A DNA stretch of 64,000 nucleotides from Bog-473 sp963781955 (GTDB lineage Bacteria; Actinomycetota; Acidimicrobiia; Acidimicrobiales; RAAP-2): contig CAWAHU010000001.1 in NCBI GenBank assembly GCA_963781955.1, positions 1,116,001-1,180,000 on the forward strand, in the 5' to 3' direction. This document shows positions 31,049 through 40,875 of the stretch, piece by piece; position 1 is the stretch's first letter, and each line of letters opens with the position of its first letter. The notes beneath the pieces are model-generated. The model was not told where the DNA came from, did no database searches, and worked only from the letters and a program-made list of their open reading frames with translations. The position numbers and the translations under genes are program-made.

Positions 31049-33310
31049 ATGGTGGCCCTGACCCGGGTGAGCCCCGCCGAGACGGGGTCGACCCCGCCGG
31101 TGCTCGATGCGATCGACGCCGACGAGGATCTGCGCGAGCTGCTGACGCCGCTCCTGGTCGAGTTCGCGCGGCAGCGCCCCGAGGATGACACCCGCATGAT
31201 CGTCGAGGCCGCCCGCACGGCGTACCAGGCCCACGACGGGCAGTTCCGCCGCTCCGGTGAGCCCTACATCACCCACCCGGTCGCCGTGGCCACCATCGTG
31301 GCGGAGCTCGGGCTGGACGCGGTCACCGTGGCGGGCGCCCTACTGCACGACGCCGTCGAGGACACGGGATTGACCCTCGAGGGGATCGCCGCGGCCTACG
31401 GCGAGGGCGTGGCCCGTGTGGTGGACGGGGTCACCAAACTCGACCGCCTGCAGTTCGACTCCAAGGAGGCGCAGCAGGCGGCCACCATCCGCAAGATGCT
31501 CGTCGCCATGGCCGACGACTGGCGGGTCCTGCTCATCAAACTGGCTGACCGGCTGCACAACATGCGCACCCTGGCCGTGATGCCCGAATGGAAGCAGCGC
31601 CGGACCGCGCAGGAGACCTTCGACGTCTACGCGCCATTGGCCCACCGGCTGGGCGTGCAGCAGGTCCGATGGCAGCTCGAGGACCTCGCCTTCGCCACGC
31701 TGCACCCCAAGCGCTACGCCGAGATCGAGCAGATGGTGGCGGCCCGGGCGCCCCAGCGCGAGGAGTACCTCGAGCGGGTCCTGGTCCAGGTGCGCGAGCG
31801 TCTCGACGACATGGGCGTCGCGGCGGACGTGACCGGCCGACCGAAGCACCTCTGGTCGATCTACGAGAAGATGGTGGTGCGAGGCAAGGAGTTCGACGAC
31901 ATCAACGACCTGGTGGCGATCCGGGTCGTGGTCGAGTCCGAGAAGGACTGCTGGGCCGCGCTGGGCGCCATCCACGCCATCTGGGCCCCCGTGCACGGAC
32001 GGTTCAAGGACTACATCAACACGCCCAAGTTCAACATGTACCAGTCGTTGCACACGACGGTCATCGGATTGGACGGCAAGCCGGTCGAGGTCCAGATCCG
32101 CACCTTCGAGATGCACCACCGGGCCGAGTACGGCATCGCGGCGCACTGGGGCTACAAGTCCAAGGAGGACCACTCCTCGGAGATGGCATGGTTGCAGCGC
32201 ATCGCCGACGTGGAGCGCCACACCGACGATCCGATCGAGTTCCTCGAGGCGCTCAAGCTCGACCTCGAGCAGGACGAGGTCTACGTCTTCACGCCCAAGG
32301 GGAAGGTGATCGCGCTGCCGGCGCGCTCGACGCCGGTCGACTTCGCCTACTCCATCCACACCGAGGTGGGTCACCGCTGCATCGGGGCAAGGGTGAACGG
32401 CCGACTCGTTCCGCTCGAAACCCAGCTCTCGAGTGCGGACACGGTCGAGATCTTCACGTCGAAGTCGCCGACCGCCGGCCCGTCACGGGACTGGCTGCAG
32501 ATCGTGGCGTCGTCGCGTGCTCGGAACAAGATCCGCCAGTGGTTCTCCCGCGAGCGCCGCGAGGACGCCATTGACAACGGGAAGGAGGAGCTGGCCCGGG
32601 CGCTGCGGCGCGAGGGCTTGCCCCTGCACAAGATCGTCGGTTCCAGCGCCCTCGAGCAGGTGGCCCAGACCATGAACCTGGCCGACCTCGATGCGCTCTA
32701 CGCGGCCATCGGCGAGAGCCAGGTCTCGGGGCAGTCGATCGTCCAGCGCCTGGCCAAGGTCCTGCTCGGCGGGGGTGAGGGCGACGACCAGCTCCCGACC
32801 ACGGCCCTGCCCGGGACCAGCCGGCCGCGCGGCCATGGGCGGCGCACCGGGACCGGCGTGTACGTCGAGGGGCTCGACGACGTCATGATCCACTTGGCCC
32901 GGTGCTGCACCCCGGTCCCCGGGGACCTGATCGTCGGATTCGTGACCCAGGGCCGGGGCGTCTCGGTCCACCGGGCCGACTGCGCCAACGCCGCCGCGCT
33001 GGCCGACCGCTCGCGTGAGCGCCTGATCGACGTCGAGTGGGACCGGGGCAACGACGGCGTGTTCGTGGCGACGATCGAGGTACAGGCCTTCGACCGCTCA
33101 CGCCTGCTGAGCGACGTCTCGCGGGTCGTCTCCGAGCACCACCTCAACATCGTGGCGTCGCGCACCAGCACGAGCGCGGACCGGGTGAGCCGCATGTCCT
33201 TCGACGTCGAGCTGGCCGACCCCACCCATCTGCACTCGCTGATCAGCGCGCTGAAGCACCTCGACGGGGTGTTCGACGCGTATCGTCAGCTCCCTGGCAA
33301 GAAGGTCTGA
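31049..33310 (+). CDS. rel: Bifunctional (p)ppGpp synthetase/hydrolase Rel
   Basis: Makes and degrades the stringent-response alarmone. The 753 residues contain the HD hydrolase domain (LLHDAVEDTGLTLE; LIKLADRLHNMRTL), the synthetase domain with KEFDDINDLVAIRVV and the RFKD loop (HGRFKDYINTPKFN) that marks bifunctional Rel rather than the EXDD of monofunctional RelA, then a TGS domain (VYVFTPKGKVIALPA), a zinc-finger region with RCCTPVPGD, and a C-terminal ACT domain from about residue 665. Start ATG 31049 is supported by the promoter position; the ORF could extend upstream but without a ribosome binding site. It follows secF by 67 bp, in the same order as in mycobacteria. Confidence 0.96.
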   Translation: MVALTRVSPAETGSTPPVLDAIDADEDLRELLTPLLVEFARQRPEDDTRMIVEAARTAYQAHDGQFRRSGEPYITHPVAVATIVAELGLDAVTVAGALLHDAVEDTGLTLEGIAAAYGEGVARVVDGVTKLDRLQFDSKEAQQAATIRKMLVAMADDWRVLLIKLADRLHNMRTLAVMPEWKQRRTAQETFDVYAPLAHRLGVQQVRWQLEDLAFATLHPKRYAEIEQMVAARAPQREEYLERVLVQVRERLDDMGVAADVTGRPKHLWSIYEKMVVRGKEFDDINDLVAIRVVVESEKDCWAALGAIHAIWAPVHGRFKDYINTPKFNMYQSLHTTVIGLDGKPVEVQIRTFEMHHRAEYGIAAHWGYKSKEDHSSEMAWLQRIADVERHTDDPIEFLEALKLDLEQDEVYVFTPKGKVIALPARSTPVDFAYSIHTEVGHRCIGARVNGRLVPLETQLSSADTVEIFTSKSPTAGPSRDWLQIVASSRARNKIRQWFSRERREDAIDNGKEELARALRREGLPLHKIVGSSALEQVAQTMNLADLDALYAAIGESQVSGQSIVQRLAKVLLGGGEGDDQLPTTALPGTSRPRGHGRRTGTGVYVEGLDDVMIHLARCCTPVPGDLIVGFVTQGRGVSVHRADCANAAALADRSRERLIDVEWDRGNDGVFVATIEVQAFDRSRLLSDVSRVVSEHHLNIVASRTSTSADRVSRMSFDVELADPTHLHSLISALKHLDGVFDAYRQLPGKKV

Positions 33311-33336
33311 CCACCCCCGACCATGAGGACGCTCCC

Positions 33337-34650
33337 GTGACCGCGGGCCAGCCTGGCGCGCCCGCCGTACCCCTCCCGGCCCGGACCCCCAAGGGCATGC
33401 ACGACGTGTTGTGGCCCGAGTCTCTGCGCTGGGAGTCCACGGTGGCCCGCTTCGCCACCCTCGTGGGCGCCGCTGGGTACGGCCTGGCCATCACGCCGGT
33501 GCTCGAGCATGCCGGTGTCTTCCTGCGCGGCATCGGGGAGGGGAGCGAGGTCGTGGGCAAGGAGATGTACGTCTTCGAGGACCGCGACGGGCAACGCATG
33601 GCGCTGCGGCCAGAGGGCACCGCGCCCATCGCCCGGGCCTTCGTCCAACACCACCCGGTACCCCCGTGGAAGGCCTGGTACGTGGCGCCGTCCTTCCGCC
33701 ACGAGAACCCGCAGCAGGGCCGCTACCGACAGCACCACCAGCTCGGCGTCGAGGCGCTCGGCCCCGAAGACCCCGACCTCGACGTGGAGGTGGTGTCCCT
33801 GGCCCACGACTTCTTCGCCGGCGAGGGCCTGCGCGCGGTCTCGCTCAAGCTGCACTCCATGGGCGACGCCACCTGCAAGCCGGGCTACGTCGCCCTCCTG
33901 GGGGAGTTCCTGGCCGCCCGCGAGGACATGTTGTGCCCGGCCCACCGCGTGCGCCACCTGGAGAACCCCCTGCGCGTCCTCGACTGCAAGACCCCAGAGT
34001 GCCGGTCGGCCACCGAGGACGCCCCGCACTTCTTGGACCACCTGTGCAACGAGTGCGCGGCGCACTTCGCCCGCGTGTGTGCCGGGCTGGACGCGCTGGG
34101 TGTGGGCTACGTCATCGACCACCGCCTGGTGCGCGGGTTCGACTACTACACCCGCACGACGTTCGAGTTCGCCGCCGACGCGCTGGACGCGGCGCAGAAC
34201 GGGATCGGCGGGGGCGGTCGCTACGACGGCCTGGTCGAGCTGCTCGGAGGCGACCCGACGCCCGGCATCGGCTTCGGCATCGGGATCGAGCGGGTCCTGC
34301 TCGCCTGCGACGCCGAGGGCGTCAACTCCACGGGCGAGGCGCTGGCGGCCCACCCGCTCCACGCCTACGTGATCGACACCGCCGGAGGGGAGGCCGCGGT
34401 GACGCTCACCGCCGAGCTGCGCCGGGCCGGCCTGCGGGCCGACCGCGCCTTCGGCGGGCGCTCCATGAAGTCCCAGATCAAGTCGGCCGATCGCTCCGGC
34501 GCCCTGGTGGCCCTGGTGGTCGGACCCCAGGAGCTGGCGACGGGCAGCGTCGGCCTGCGCCCGCTGCGCAGCGAGGAGGGGCAACGGACCGTGCCCCGGG
34601 CTGCCATTGTGGACGAGCTGAAGGCCTTCCTGGCCGCGCACCACTCCTGA
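33337..34650 (+). CDS. hisS: Histidyl-tRNA synthetase
   Basis: Charges tRNA-His. The 437-residue class II enzyme shows KGMHDVLWPESLRWE near the N-terminus, motif 2 with ALRPEGTAPIARAF, the HisA signatures LVRGFDYYTRTTFEF and GGGGRYDGLVELLGG, motif 3 GIGFGIGIERVLL and a C-terminal anticodon-binding domain (AFGGRSMKSQIKSADRSGA). GTG 33337 is the best start; a frame overlapping rel was rejected as it would add an antisense-like Arg-rich leader. Adjacent to aspS, as in many actinobacteria. Confidence 0.95.
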   Translation: MTAGQPGAPAVPLPARTPKGMHDVLWPESLRWESTVARFATLVGAAGYGLAITPVLEHAGVFLRGIGEGSEVVGKEMYVFEDRDGQRMALRPEGTAPIARAFVQHHPVPPWKAWYVAPSFRHENPQQGRYRQHHQLGVEALGPEDPDLDVEVVSLAHDFFAGEGLRAVSLKLHSMGDATCKPGYVALLGEFLAAREDMLCPAHRVRHLENPLRVLDCKTPECRSATEDAPHFLDHLCNECAAHFARVCAGLDALGVGYVIDHRLVRGFDYYTRTTFEFAADALDAAQNGIGGGGRYDGLVELLGGDPTPGIGFGIGIERVLLACDAEGVNSTGEALAAHPLHAYVIDTAGGEAAVTLTAELRRAGLRADRAFGGRSMKSQIKSADRSGALVALVVGPQELATGSVGLRPLRSEEGQRTVPRAAIVDELKAFLAAHHS

Positions 34651-34719
34651 CCCGAGCACTGACCGAACCCTCACCGAGCACCGACCGATCCCAGAACCGA
34701 ACCGGACCCCCCACACCAC

Positions 34720-36565
34720 ATGCCCAGCGAATCGCCCCAGCCGAACCGCCCCACCACCCAGCGCACGCACCTGTGCGGCGTGCTCCGCACCGACGACGTG
34801 GGCACCTCCGTGCGCCTGTGCGGCTGGGTGGCCCGCCGGCGCGAGCACGGCGAGCACCTGGCCTTCGTCGACCTGCGCGACCACTCGGGCATCGTGCAAT
34901 GCGTCATCGACCACGCGACCGACGTCCGCTCCGAGTGGGTGATCGCCGTCACCGGTACGGTGCGGGCCCGACCCGAGGGGACGGTGAACGCCGGCATCGG
35001 CACCGGGGAGATCGAGATCGGCGACTGCACGGTGGAGGTCCTCAACGAGGCTGAGCCGCCGCCGTTCACGGTCGACGAGCGCACCGAGGCCGACGAACCG
35101 GTGCGACTGCGCCACCGCTACGTGGACCTGCGCCGGCCGCGCATGCAGCGCAACCTGCGTCTGCGCGCCCGGGTCAACGCCGCCATTCGCGCCGCCATGG
35201 ACCGCCAGGGGTTCGTGGAGGTCGAGACGCCGTTGCTGTGGGCACCCACCCCGGAAGGCTCACGCGAATTCTCGGTGCCCGCCCGGCTGCACCACGGGAG
35301 CTTCTACGCGCTGCCGCAGAGCCCGCAGCTGGCCAAGCAGCTGCTCATGGTGGGCGGCATGGACCGCTACTACCAGATCGCGCGGTGCCTGCGCGACGAG
35401 GACTTCCGCGCCGACCGGCAGTTCGAATTCAGCCAGCTCGACATGGAGTGCTCCTTCGCCACCCAGGACGACGTGATGGGCTTCGTCTCCGAGGCGGTCC
35501 TCGATGCGGCCGAGGCGGCGACGGGGGAGCGGCCCCCGCCCATCGAGCGCATGACGTGGGCCGACGCCCTCGACCGCTATGGCACCGACAAGCCCGACCT
35601 GCGCTTCGGCATGGAGCTGGTGGACCTGACCCCGGCCTTCGAGGGCACCCAGGTCAAGGCCTTCTCCTCGCCGGTCACCAGGGCCATCCTCGTCTCGGGC
35701 GGCGCCGAGTTCCCCGCTCGCGGCTCGACGAGCTGACCGAGCAGGCCAAGAGGGCCGGGGCGGTCGGCCTGGCCTGGTTCCGGGTGACCTCGGGCGACGG
35801 CGGCGAGGCCGGCGGCGGCCCGGGCGGGCGTCCGGGGCTCGACGGCCCGTTGGCCCGCCACCTCTCGGAGTTCGAGCAGGTGCGCGTCCTGGAGCTGACG
35901 CAGGCGGTACCGGGGGACTTGATCCTGGTCGTCTCCGACGTCCACCGCACCGCGTGCAGCGTCCTCGGCACACTGCGCGTGGCCATCGCCGCACCGCCGG
36001 TGGGCCAGGGCCCGCACCGCTACGTGTGGGTGGTCGACTTCCCGATGTTCGAGGGTATCGGCGCGGACGGGAACCCCCACCCGGCGCACCACCCGTTCAC
36101 CATGCCCTACGCCGAGGACCTGCCGCTGCTGGTGAGCGACCCGTTGGCCGTGCGCTCGCAGGCGTACGACCTGGTGCTCAACGGGTGGGAGCTCGGGTCG
36201 GGCAGCGTGCGTATCCACCGCCGGGACATCCAAGAGCAGGTGTTCGGCGCCCTGGGGATCGATCCCGCCGAGGCGGAGGCCCGATTCGGGTTCCTGCTCG
36301 GAGCCTTCCGCTACGGCGCCCCGCCCCATGCCGGGTTCGCCTTCGGGGTCGACCGCCTGACCGCCATCCTGGCGGGGGAGGAGAACATCCGGGAGGTGAT
36401 CGCCTACCCCAAGACGCAGTCGGGCCACGATCCGCTGACCGGGGCCCCGGCACCTCTGCCGCCCGAAGCCCTGGCCGAGTTGGGCATCCGCGTCGTTGCA
36501 CGCCCGGCCGCGCCGGTCATGCCGGGCCAGGGGCGGCAACGCCGCCGGCAACGCCGCCGGGGTGA
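34720..36565 (+). CDS. aspS: Aspartyl-tRNA synthetase, interrupted by two apparent single-base frameshifts
   Basis: Charges tRNA-Asp (and perhaps tRNA-Asn if the organism lacks AsnRS). The first 330 codons from ATG 34720 give the OB-fold anticodon domain (RLCGWVARRREHGEH) and the start of the class II core (RHRYVDLRRPRMQRNL, EDFRADRQFEFSQLDMECSF). At the CCCC run 35712-35715 one base is missing: adding a C continues EFP into RSRLDELTEQAKRAGA, which then runs through the bacterial insert domain to HAGFAFGVDRLTAILAGEENIREVI. That frame has no stop before 37163. A second shift between about 36495 and 36540 would bring it to the TGA at 36563-36565, which forms the usual GTGA overlap with rarA. 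Since the gene is essential, sequence errors are more likely than inactivation. Confidence 0.85.
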
Positions 36566-37881
36566 GCCTGTTCGAAGACGCCGCGGAGCGCCGTCTGCGG
36601 CGCCAGGCGCCGTTGGCCGCCCGGCTCCGGCCGCGCACGCTCGACGAGGTCGTCGGGCAGCAGCATCTCGTCGGGCCGGGCGCGCCGCTGCGGGTGCTGG
36701 CCGAGACGGACCGCGTCGGGTCGTCCATCCTCTGGGGGCCCGCCGGCACGGGCAAGACCACGTTGGCCCATCTGCTGGCCGAGACCACGTCGAAGCACCT
36801 GGCCACCCTCAGCGCCACGGCCGCCGGTGTGAAAGACGTGCGCGAGGCGCTGGCCGAGGCCGAGCGCCGCCTGGGCGAGCAGGGCAAAGGGACGATGCTG
36901 TTCATCGACGAGGTGCACCGCTTCTCCAAGTCGCAGCAGGACGTGCTGCTCCCCGCCGTCGAGGACGGACTGGTCGTGCTGATCGGCGCCACCACCGAGA
37001 ACCCCTACTTCGAGGTCAACCCGCCCCTGTTGAGCCGGGCGTCCCTCTGGCGGCTGCACCCCCTCTCCGCCGACGACCTGCGCGCGCTGGTGCACCGCGG
37101 CCTCGCGGCCGAGGGCGCGGACGCCGACGGGCCAGCGGTGGATGCCGTGGTGGCGGCCTGTGAGGGCGACGCGCGCGCCGCGCTCACCACGGTCGAGGTG
37201 GCGGCCGCGCTCGCCCGGGCCCGGGCCGAGTCCAACGCGCCCGACGGGGGCGGTGGCGGGCCCGTCGTGGTGACCATGGACGACATGGCACGTGCCCGCG
37301 ACGGGCGATTGTTCCACCAGGGGGCCGACGAGCACTACGACCAGGTCAGTGCCCTCATCAAGAGCATCCGGGGGTCGGACCCCGACGCCGGCCTCTACTG
37401 GATGGCCCGCATGATCGAAGCGGGGGAGGACCCCCGCTTCGTGGCGCGGCGCCTGGTCATCCTGGCCAGCGAGGACGTGGGGCTGGCCGACCCCCAGGCG
37501 CTCCTCGTGGCCGAGGCGGCCGCCCGGGCGGTCGAGTACGTCGGGCTGCCCGAGGCGGCCCTGAACCTGGCCGAGGCAGTCGTCTACCTGTCCCGGGCGC
37601 CCAAGTCGAACGCAGTGACCGTGGCGCTCGGCCGGGCGCAAGCCGACGTGCGCTCGGGGTTGCCACAGGAGGTGCCGGCGCACCTGCGCGACGCCCACTA
37701 CAAGGGGGCGGCGGCCCTCGGGCACGGCGAAGGGTACGTCTACCCCCATGACGACCCCTCCGGGGTGGTCGACCAGCAGTATCGTCCTCACGCGCTCGAG
37801 GGTCGGGTGTACTACGAGCCGTCACCCCATGGCGCCGAAGGCGAAGCGGGGCACGGTGCGAGCAGGGAGGCCGATTCGTGA
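36562..37881 (+). CDS. rarA: Replication-associated recombination protein A (RarA/MgsA), AAA+ ATPase
   Basis: A clamp-loader-like ATPase acting at stalled replication forks. The 439-residue protein starts MSLFEDAAERRLRRQAPLA, the normal beginning, at GTG 36562. It has Walker A GPAGTGKTTLA, Walker B MLFIDEVHRFSKSQQD, sensor 1 IGATTENPYFEVN, the arginine finger in LLSRASLW, and the C-terminal tetramerisation region with DQVSALIKSIRGSDPDAGLY and ASEDVGLADPQAL. A longer upstream frame exists but adds only repetitive Asn-Ala-Ala-Gly residues that belong to aspS. The stop overlaps the next start (GTGA at 37878-37881). Confidence 0.94.
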   Translation: MSLFEDAAERRLRRQAPLAARLRPRTLDEVVGQQHLVGPGAPLRVLAETDRVGSSILWGPAGTGKTTLAHLLAETTSKHLATLSATAAGVKDVREALAEAERRLGEQGKGTMLFIDEVHRFSKSQQDVLLPAVEDGLVVLIGATTENPYFEVNPPLLSRASLWRLHPLSADDLRALVHRGLAAEGADADGPAVDAVVAACEGDARAALTTVEVAAALARARAESNAPDGGGGGPVVVTMDDMARARDGRLFHQGADEHYDQVSALIKSIRGSDPDAGLYWMARMIEAGEDPRFVARRLVILASEDVGLADPQALLVAEAAARAVEYVGLPEAALNLAEAVVYLSRAPKSNAVTVALGRAQADVRSGLPQEVPAHLRDAHYKGAAALGHGEGYVYPHDDPSGVVDQQYRPHALEGRVYYEPSPHGAEGEAGHGASREADS

Positions 37882-40834
37882 ACCTGGCGCTGAGTGCCCG
37901 GCGGTCCGGGGGCGCCCCCGGCACGCGGGCCACGAGGGGGCGGCCGAGGGTGGCGGCGTTGACGGCGGGCGCGCGGGCGCGCTGGGCGCGGCCGCGCTGT
38001 GCGCCGCGGCGCTCGTCCCCGGCGGCGTGGCGGGGGCGTCCCCGTCGGGGCCCTGGTCCACCCTGCGCCAGTCGGCACCCACGGTGCCCACCGGCACCGA
38101 GCGGCTGGGCACGGCCCCGTCGGGCCAGGTGCTCAACCTCGACGTCGTGCTGGCTGGACAGGACCCCGCCGGCCTGGCCGCGGCCGCCGATGCCGTGTCG
38201 ACGCCCGGATCCGCCCAGTACCGCCACTACCTCGACGCGGCGCAATTCGCCGCCGCCTACGGCCCCAGCGCCGCCGAAGTGGCGCAGGTGTCGTCCGCGC
38301 TGCGCGCCGAGGGGCTCACCGTCGGCACGGTGGCGCCCGGCAGCTTCCTGCTGCCCGTGAGCGGCACGGCCGGTGCCGTCTCGGGCGCCTTCGCAACGTC
38401 GCTCGAGTCAGTCCGAGCCCCGGGGCGGGACCGGGCGGTGGTGAACACGTCCTCACCGGAGGTGCCCGATGTGCTCGCCGGCGCCGTCACCGGGGTGATC
38501 GGCCTCGACGGCCTGTTCAAGGAGCACGCCATGCTGGTCCCGGCCCCCGGCACTGGCTCGTCGGGCACTGGCTCGTCGGGCACTGGCTCGTCGGGTGCCA
38601 CGGGCGGCGCGCTCGAGCCCAACGCCGAGGTGGCGAACGCCGCCGTGCCCCAGGCCTGCGCCGCCGCCCAGGCCAGCGCCGTCGGAGGGTCCTACACCAC
38701 GACGCAGCTGGCGTCGGTGTTCGGCCTGAACCAGCTCTTCGCCCAGGGGCGCACGGGCATCGGCCAGTCCATCGCCGTGGTCGAGTTCGAGCAGTACCTC
38801 TCGAGCGACGTGGCGACCTTCCAGGGTTGCTACGGGCTGAAGAACGCCGTGCGCAACGTGGTCGTCGACGGTCCGGTCGGGGGTCCCCCGGGGGGGTCGG
38901 GCGAGGCCGCGCTCGACACCGAACTGGCAGCAGTCAACGCGCCGTCGGCCTCGCTCGTCGTCTACGAGGCGCCCAACAACGGCGAGACAGCCGCGCTCGA
39001 CCTCTTCAACCGCATCGCGTCCGAGGACAGCTCGCAGGTCGTGACCACGAGTTGGGGCCAGTGCGAGGCCGAGATCCCCACGGCCGACCTCCAGGCCGAG
39101 AACCAGATCTTCCAGCGCATGGCACTCCAGGGCCAGACCGTGGTGGCGGCTTCGGGCGACGCCGGGTCGGAGGACTGCTACCCGGTCTCGACCTCGCTCG
39201 GGGTCGACGACCCCAGCGCGCAGCCCGACGTGGTCGGGGTGGGCGGGACCTCCCTGACGAGCGCGTCCGCCGGGTCTCAGGCCGTGTGGAACGACTGCCA
39301 GGGCCAGCCCTCGCGCTGCGCGTCCAGCTCCTTCACCGGTTCGGGGGGTGGCGGCTACTCGCACCTGTGGGGGGCCAACCCCGGGCAGCCCACCGCCTCG
39401 GGCGGCGGCACCAACCCGTGCGGCGCCGGGCAGTGCCGCGCCGTGCCTGACTTCGCGTTCCCGGCCAATCCATCGGAGGGGGGTGTCGTGGCGTACGCCT
39501 CGGGGCAGGGTGGCTGGGCCCGCTTTGGGGGGACCAGCGTCGCCGCCCCGACCAACGCCGGCCTCTTCGCCGACACCAACCAAGGCTGCACCAGCCTGCT
39601 GGGCCGGGTAGGGCCGGCCCTGTACTCGGCCGCAGCGTCCGGCAGTGCCTTCACCGACATCGGGTCGGGCAACAACGACTTCACCGGCACCAACGGCGGC
39701 CTGTTCGCCGCGGTCAGCGGTACCGGACTGAGCGGCTACGACGCCGCAAGCGGCCTCGGCACCCCCGTCGACCAGAACCTCTCCCCGGCCCTGCAGGGCG
39801 GCGGCGGCTGCCCGTCGGTGGCCGCCGTGAGCCCGAGCACCGGGCCGATCAGCGGGGCCGGGGCCATCACCGTGACCGGCGGCGGGCTGGCCAACGCCTC
39901 GGCGGTGACGTTCGGTGCGCAGGGGGTCGGCCAGATCGTCGCGAGATCGGCTGGCTCGCTCACTGTGGTGCCGCCCGACGCCTCGCGGGCGGTGTGCGTC
40001 GACGTCACCGTGACCACGCCGCTCGGGATCTCGGCCATCTCGCCCGCCGACCACTACGGCTTCGGCGGTGACCTCGACTGCGGGGACGGGTACCGCTTCG
40101 TGGCCTCCGACGGGGGCATCTTCGACTTCGGGAGCGCCGGGTTCTACGGGTCGATGGGCGGCACACCGCTCAACAAGCCGATCGTCGGCATGGCTTCCAC
40201 CGCGAGCACGAACGGCTATTGGGAGGTGGCCTCCGACGGTGGCATCTTCAGCTTCGGCGACGCCGGGTTCCACGGGTCGATGGGTGGCACGCCGCTCAAC
40301 AAGCCGATCGTCGGCATGGCGGCCACCCCCGACAGCCAGGGCTACTGGGAGGTGGCCTCCGACGGCGGCATCTTCGGCTTCGGCGACGCCGGCTTCTACG
40401 GGTCGATGGGCGGCAAGCCCCTCAACAAGCCGATCGTGGCCATGGCGGCCACCCCCGACGGCCGCGGCTATTGGGAGGTGGCCTCCGACGGCGGCATCTT
40501 CAGCTTCGGCGACGCCGGCTTCTACGGGTCGGCCGGCTCGCTGCGCTTGAACTCCCCGGTGGTGGGGATGGCGGCGTCACCCGGCGGCGGCGGCTACTGG
40601 CTGGTGGCGGCCGACGGCGGGATCTTCACCTACGGGTCGGTCGGCTTCTACGGGTCGGCCGGGTCGCTCCCGCTCAACAAGCCTGTCGTGGGCATGTCCG
40701 CTGCGCCCGACGCCCACGGCTACTGGCTGGTGGCGGCCGACGGCGGGATCTTCACCTACGGGGACGCCGGCTTCTACGGCTCAACGGGCGCGATCGCGCT
40801 CAACCGGCCCATCGTGGGCATGGCGTCCGCCTGA
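37878..40834 (+). CDS. Secreted S53 (sedolisin/kumamolisin) serine-carboxyl peptidase with C-terminal repeats, one apparent frameshift near the signal peptide
   Basis: An acid-active extracellular protease. GTG 37878 overlaps the rarA stop and gives a basic n-region; the hydrophobic core (ALGAAALCAAALVPGGVAGA) is in another frame, so a one-base loss near 37962-37980 must be assumed. Next come a pro-domain of about 170 residues, a short Gly-Thr-Ser linker (three 15-base repeats), and the catalytic domain: Glu and Asp in SGEAALDTELAAV, the oxyanion Asp in AASGDAGSEDCY, the Ser in FGGTSVAAPTNAG, and the calcium site DIGSGNND to GYDAASGLGTP. After it lie an IPT/TIG-type beta domain (SPSTGPISGAGAITVTGGG) and six 42-residue repeats. 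Total length about 985 aa. It sits between housekeeping genes and is absent from the syntenic place in mycobacteria. Targets are unknown. Confidence 0.85.
40091..40834 (+). repeat. Six tandem 126-bp (42-residue) repeats in the S53 protease
   Basis: Five full units and a 38-residue sixth, consensus YWEVASDGGIFSFGDAGF then YGSMGGTPLNKPIVGMAAT plus a short variable turn. Units 1-4 and 5-6 form two sub-types (VASDGG versus VAADGG with FTYG). Regular aromatic and Gly positions suggest a beta-propeller or beta-solenoid, probably for cell-surface or glycan binding. Confidence 0.9.
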
Positions 40835-40863
40835 CCCGGCTCCAGCGCCGAATTCGGCCCCGG

Positions 40864-40869
40864 TAAGCT
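40864..40869 (+). promoter_or_regulatory. -10 box of a probable leaderless alaS transcript
   Basis: TAAGCT ends six bases before ATG 40876, so the predicted mRNA starts at the start codon. It marks the promoter of the alaS-ruvX-mltG-aroE operon. Confidence 0.6.
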
Positions 40870-40875
40870 CGCGAC

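Noticed and set aside
35238..37163. A 641-residue plus-strand frame through aspS and rarA
   Set aside because: It is the shifted second part of aspS followed by a meaningless reading of rarA; no independent gene.
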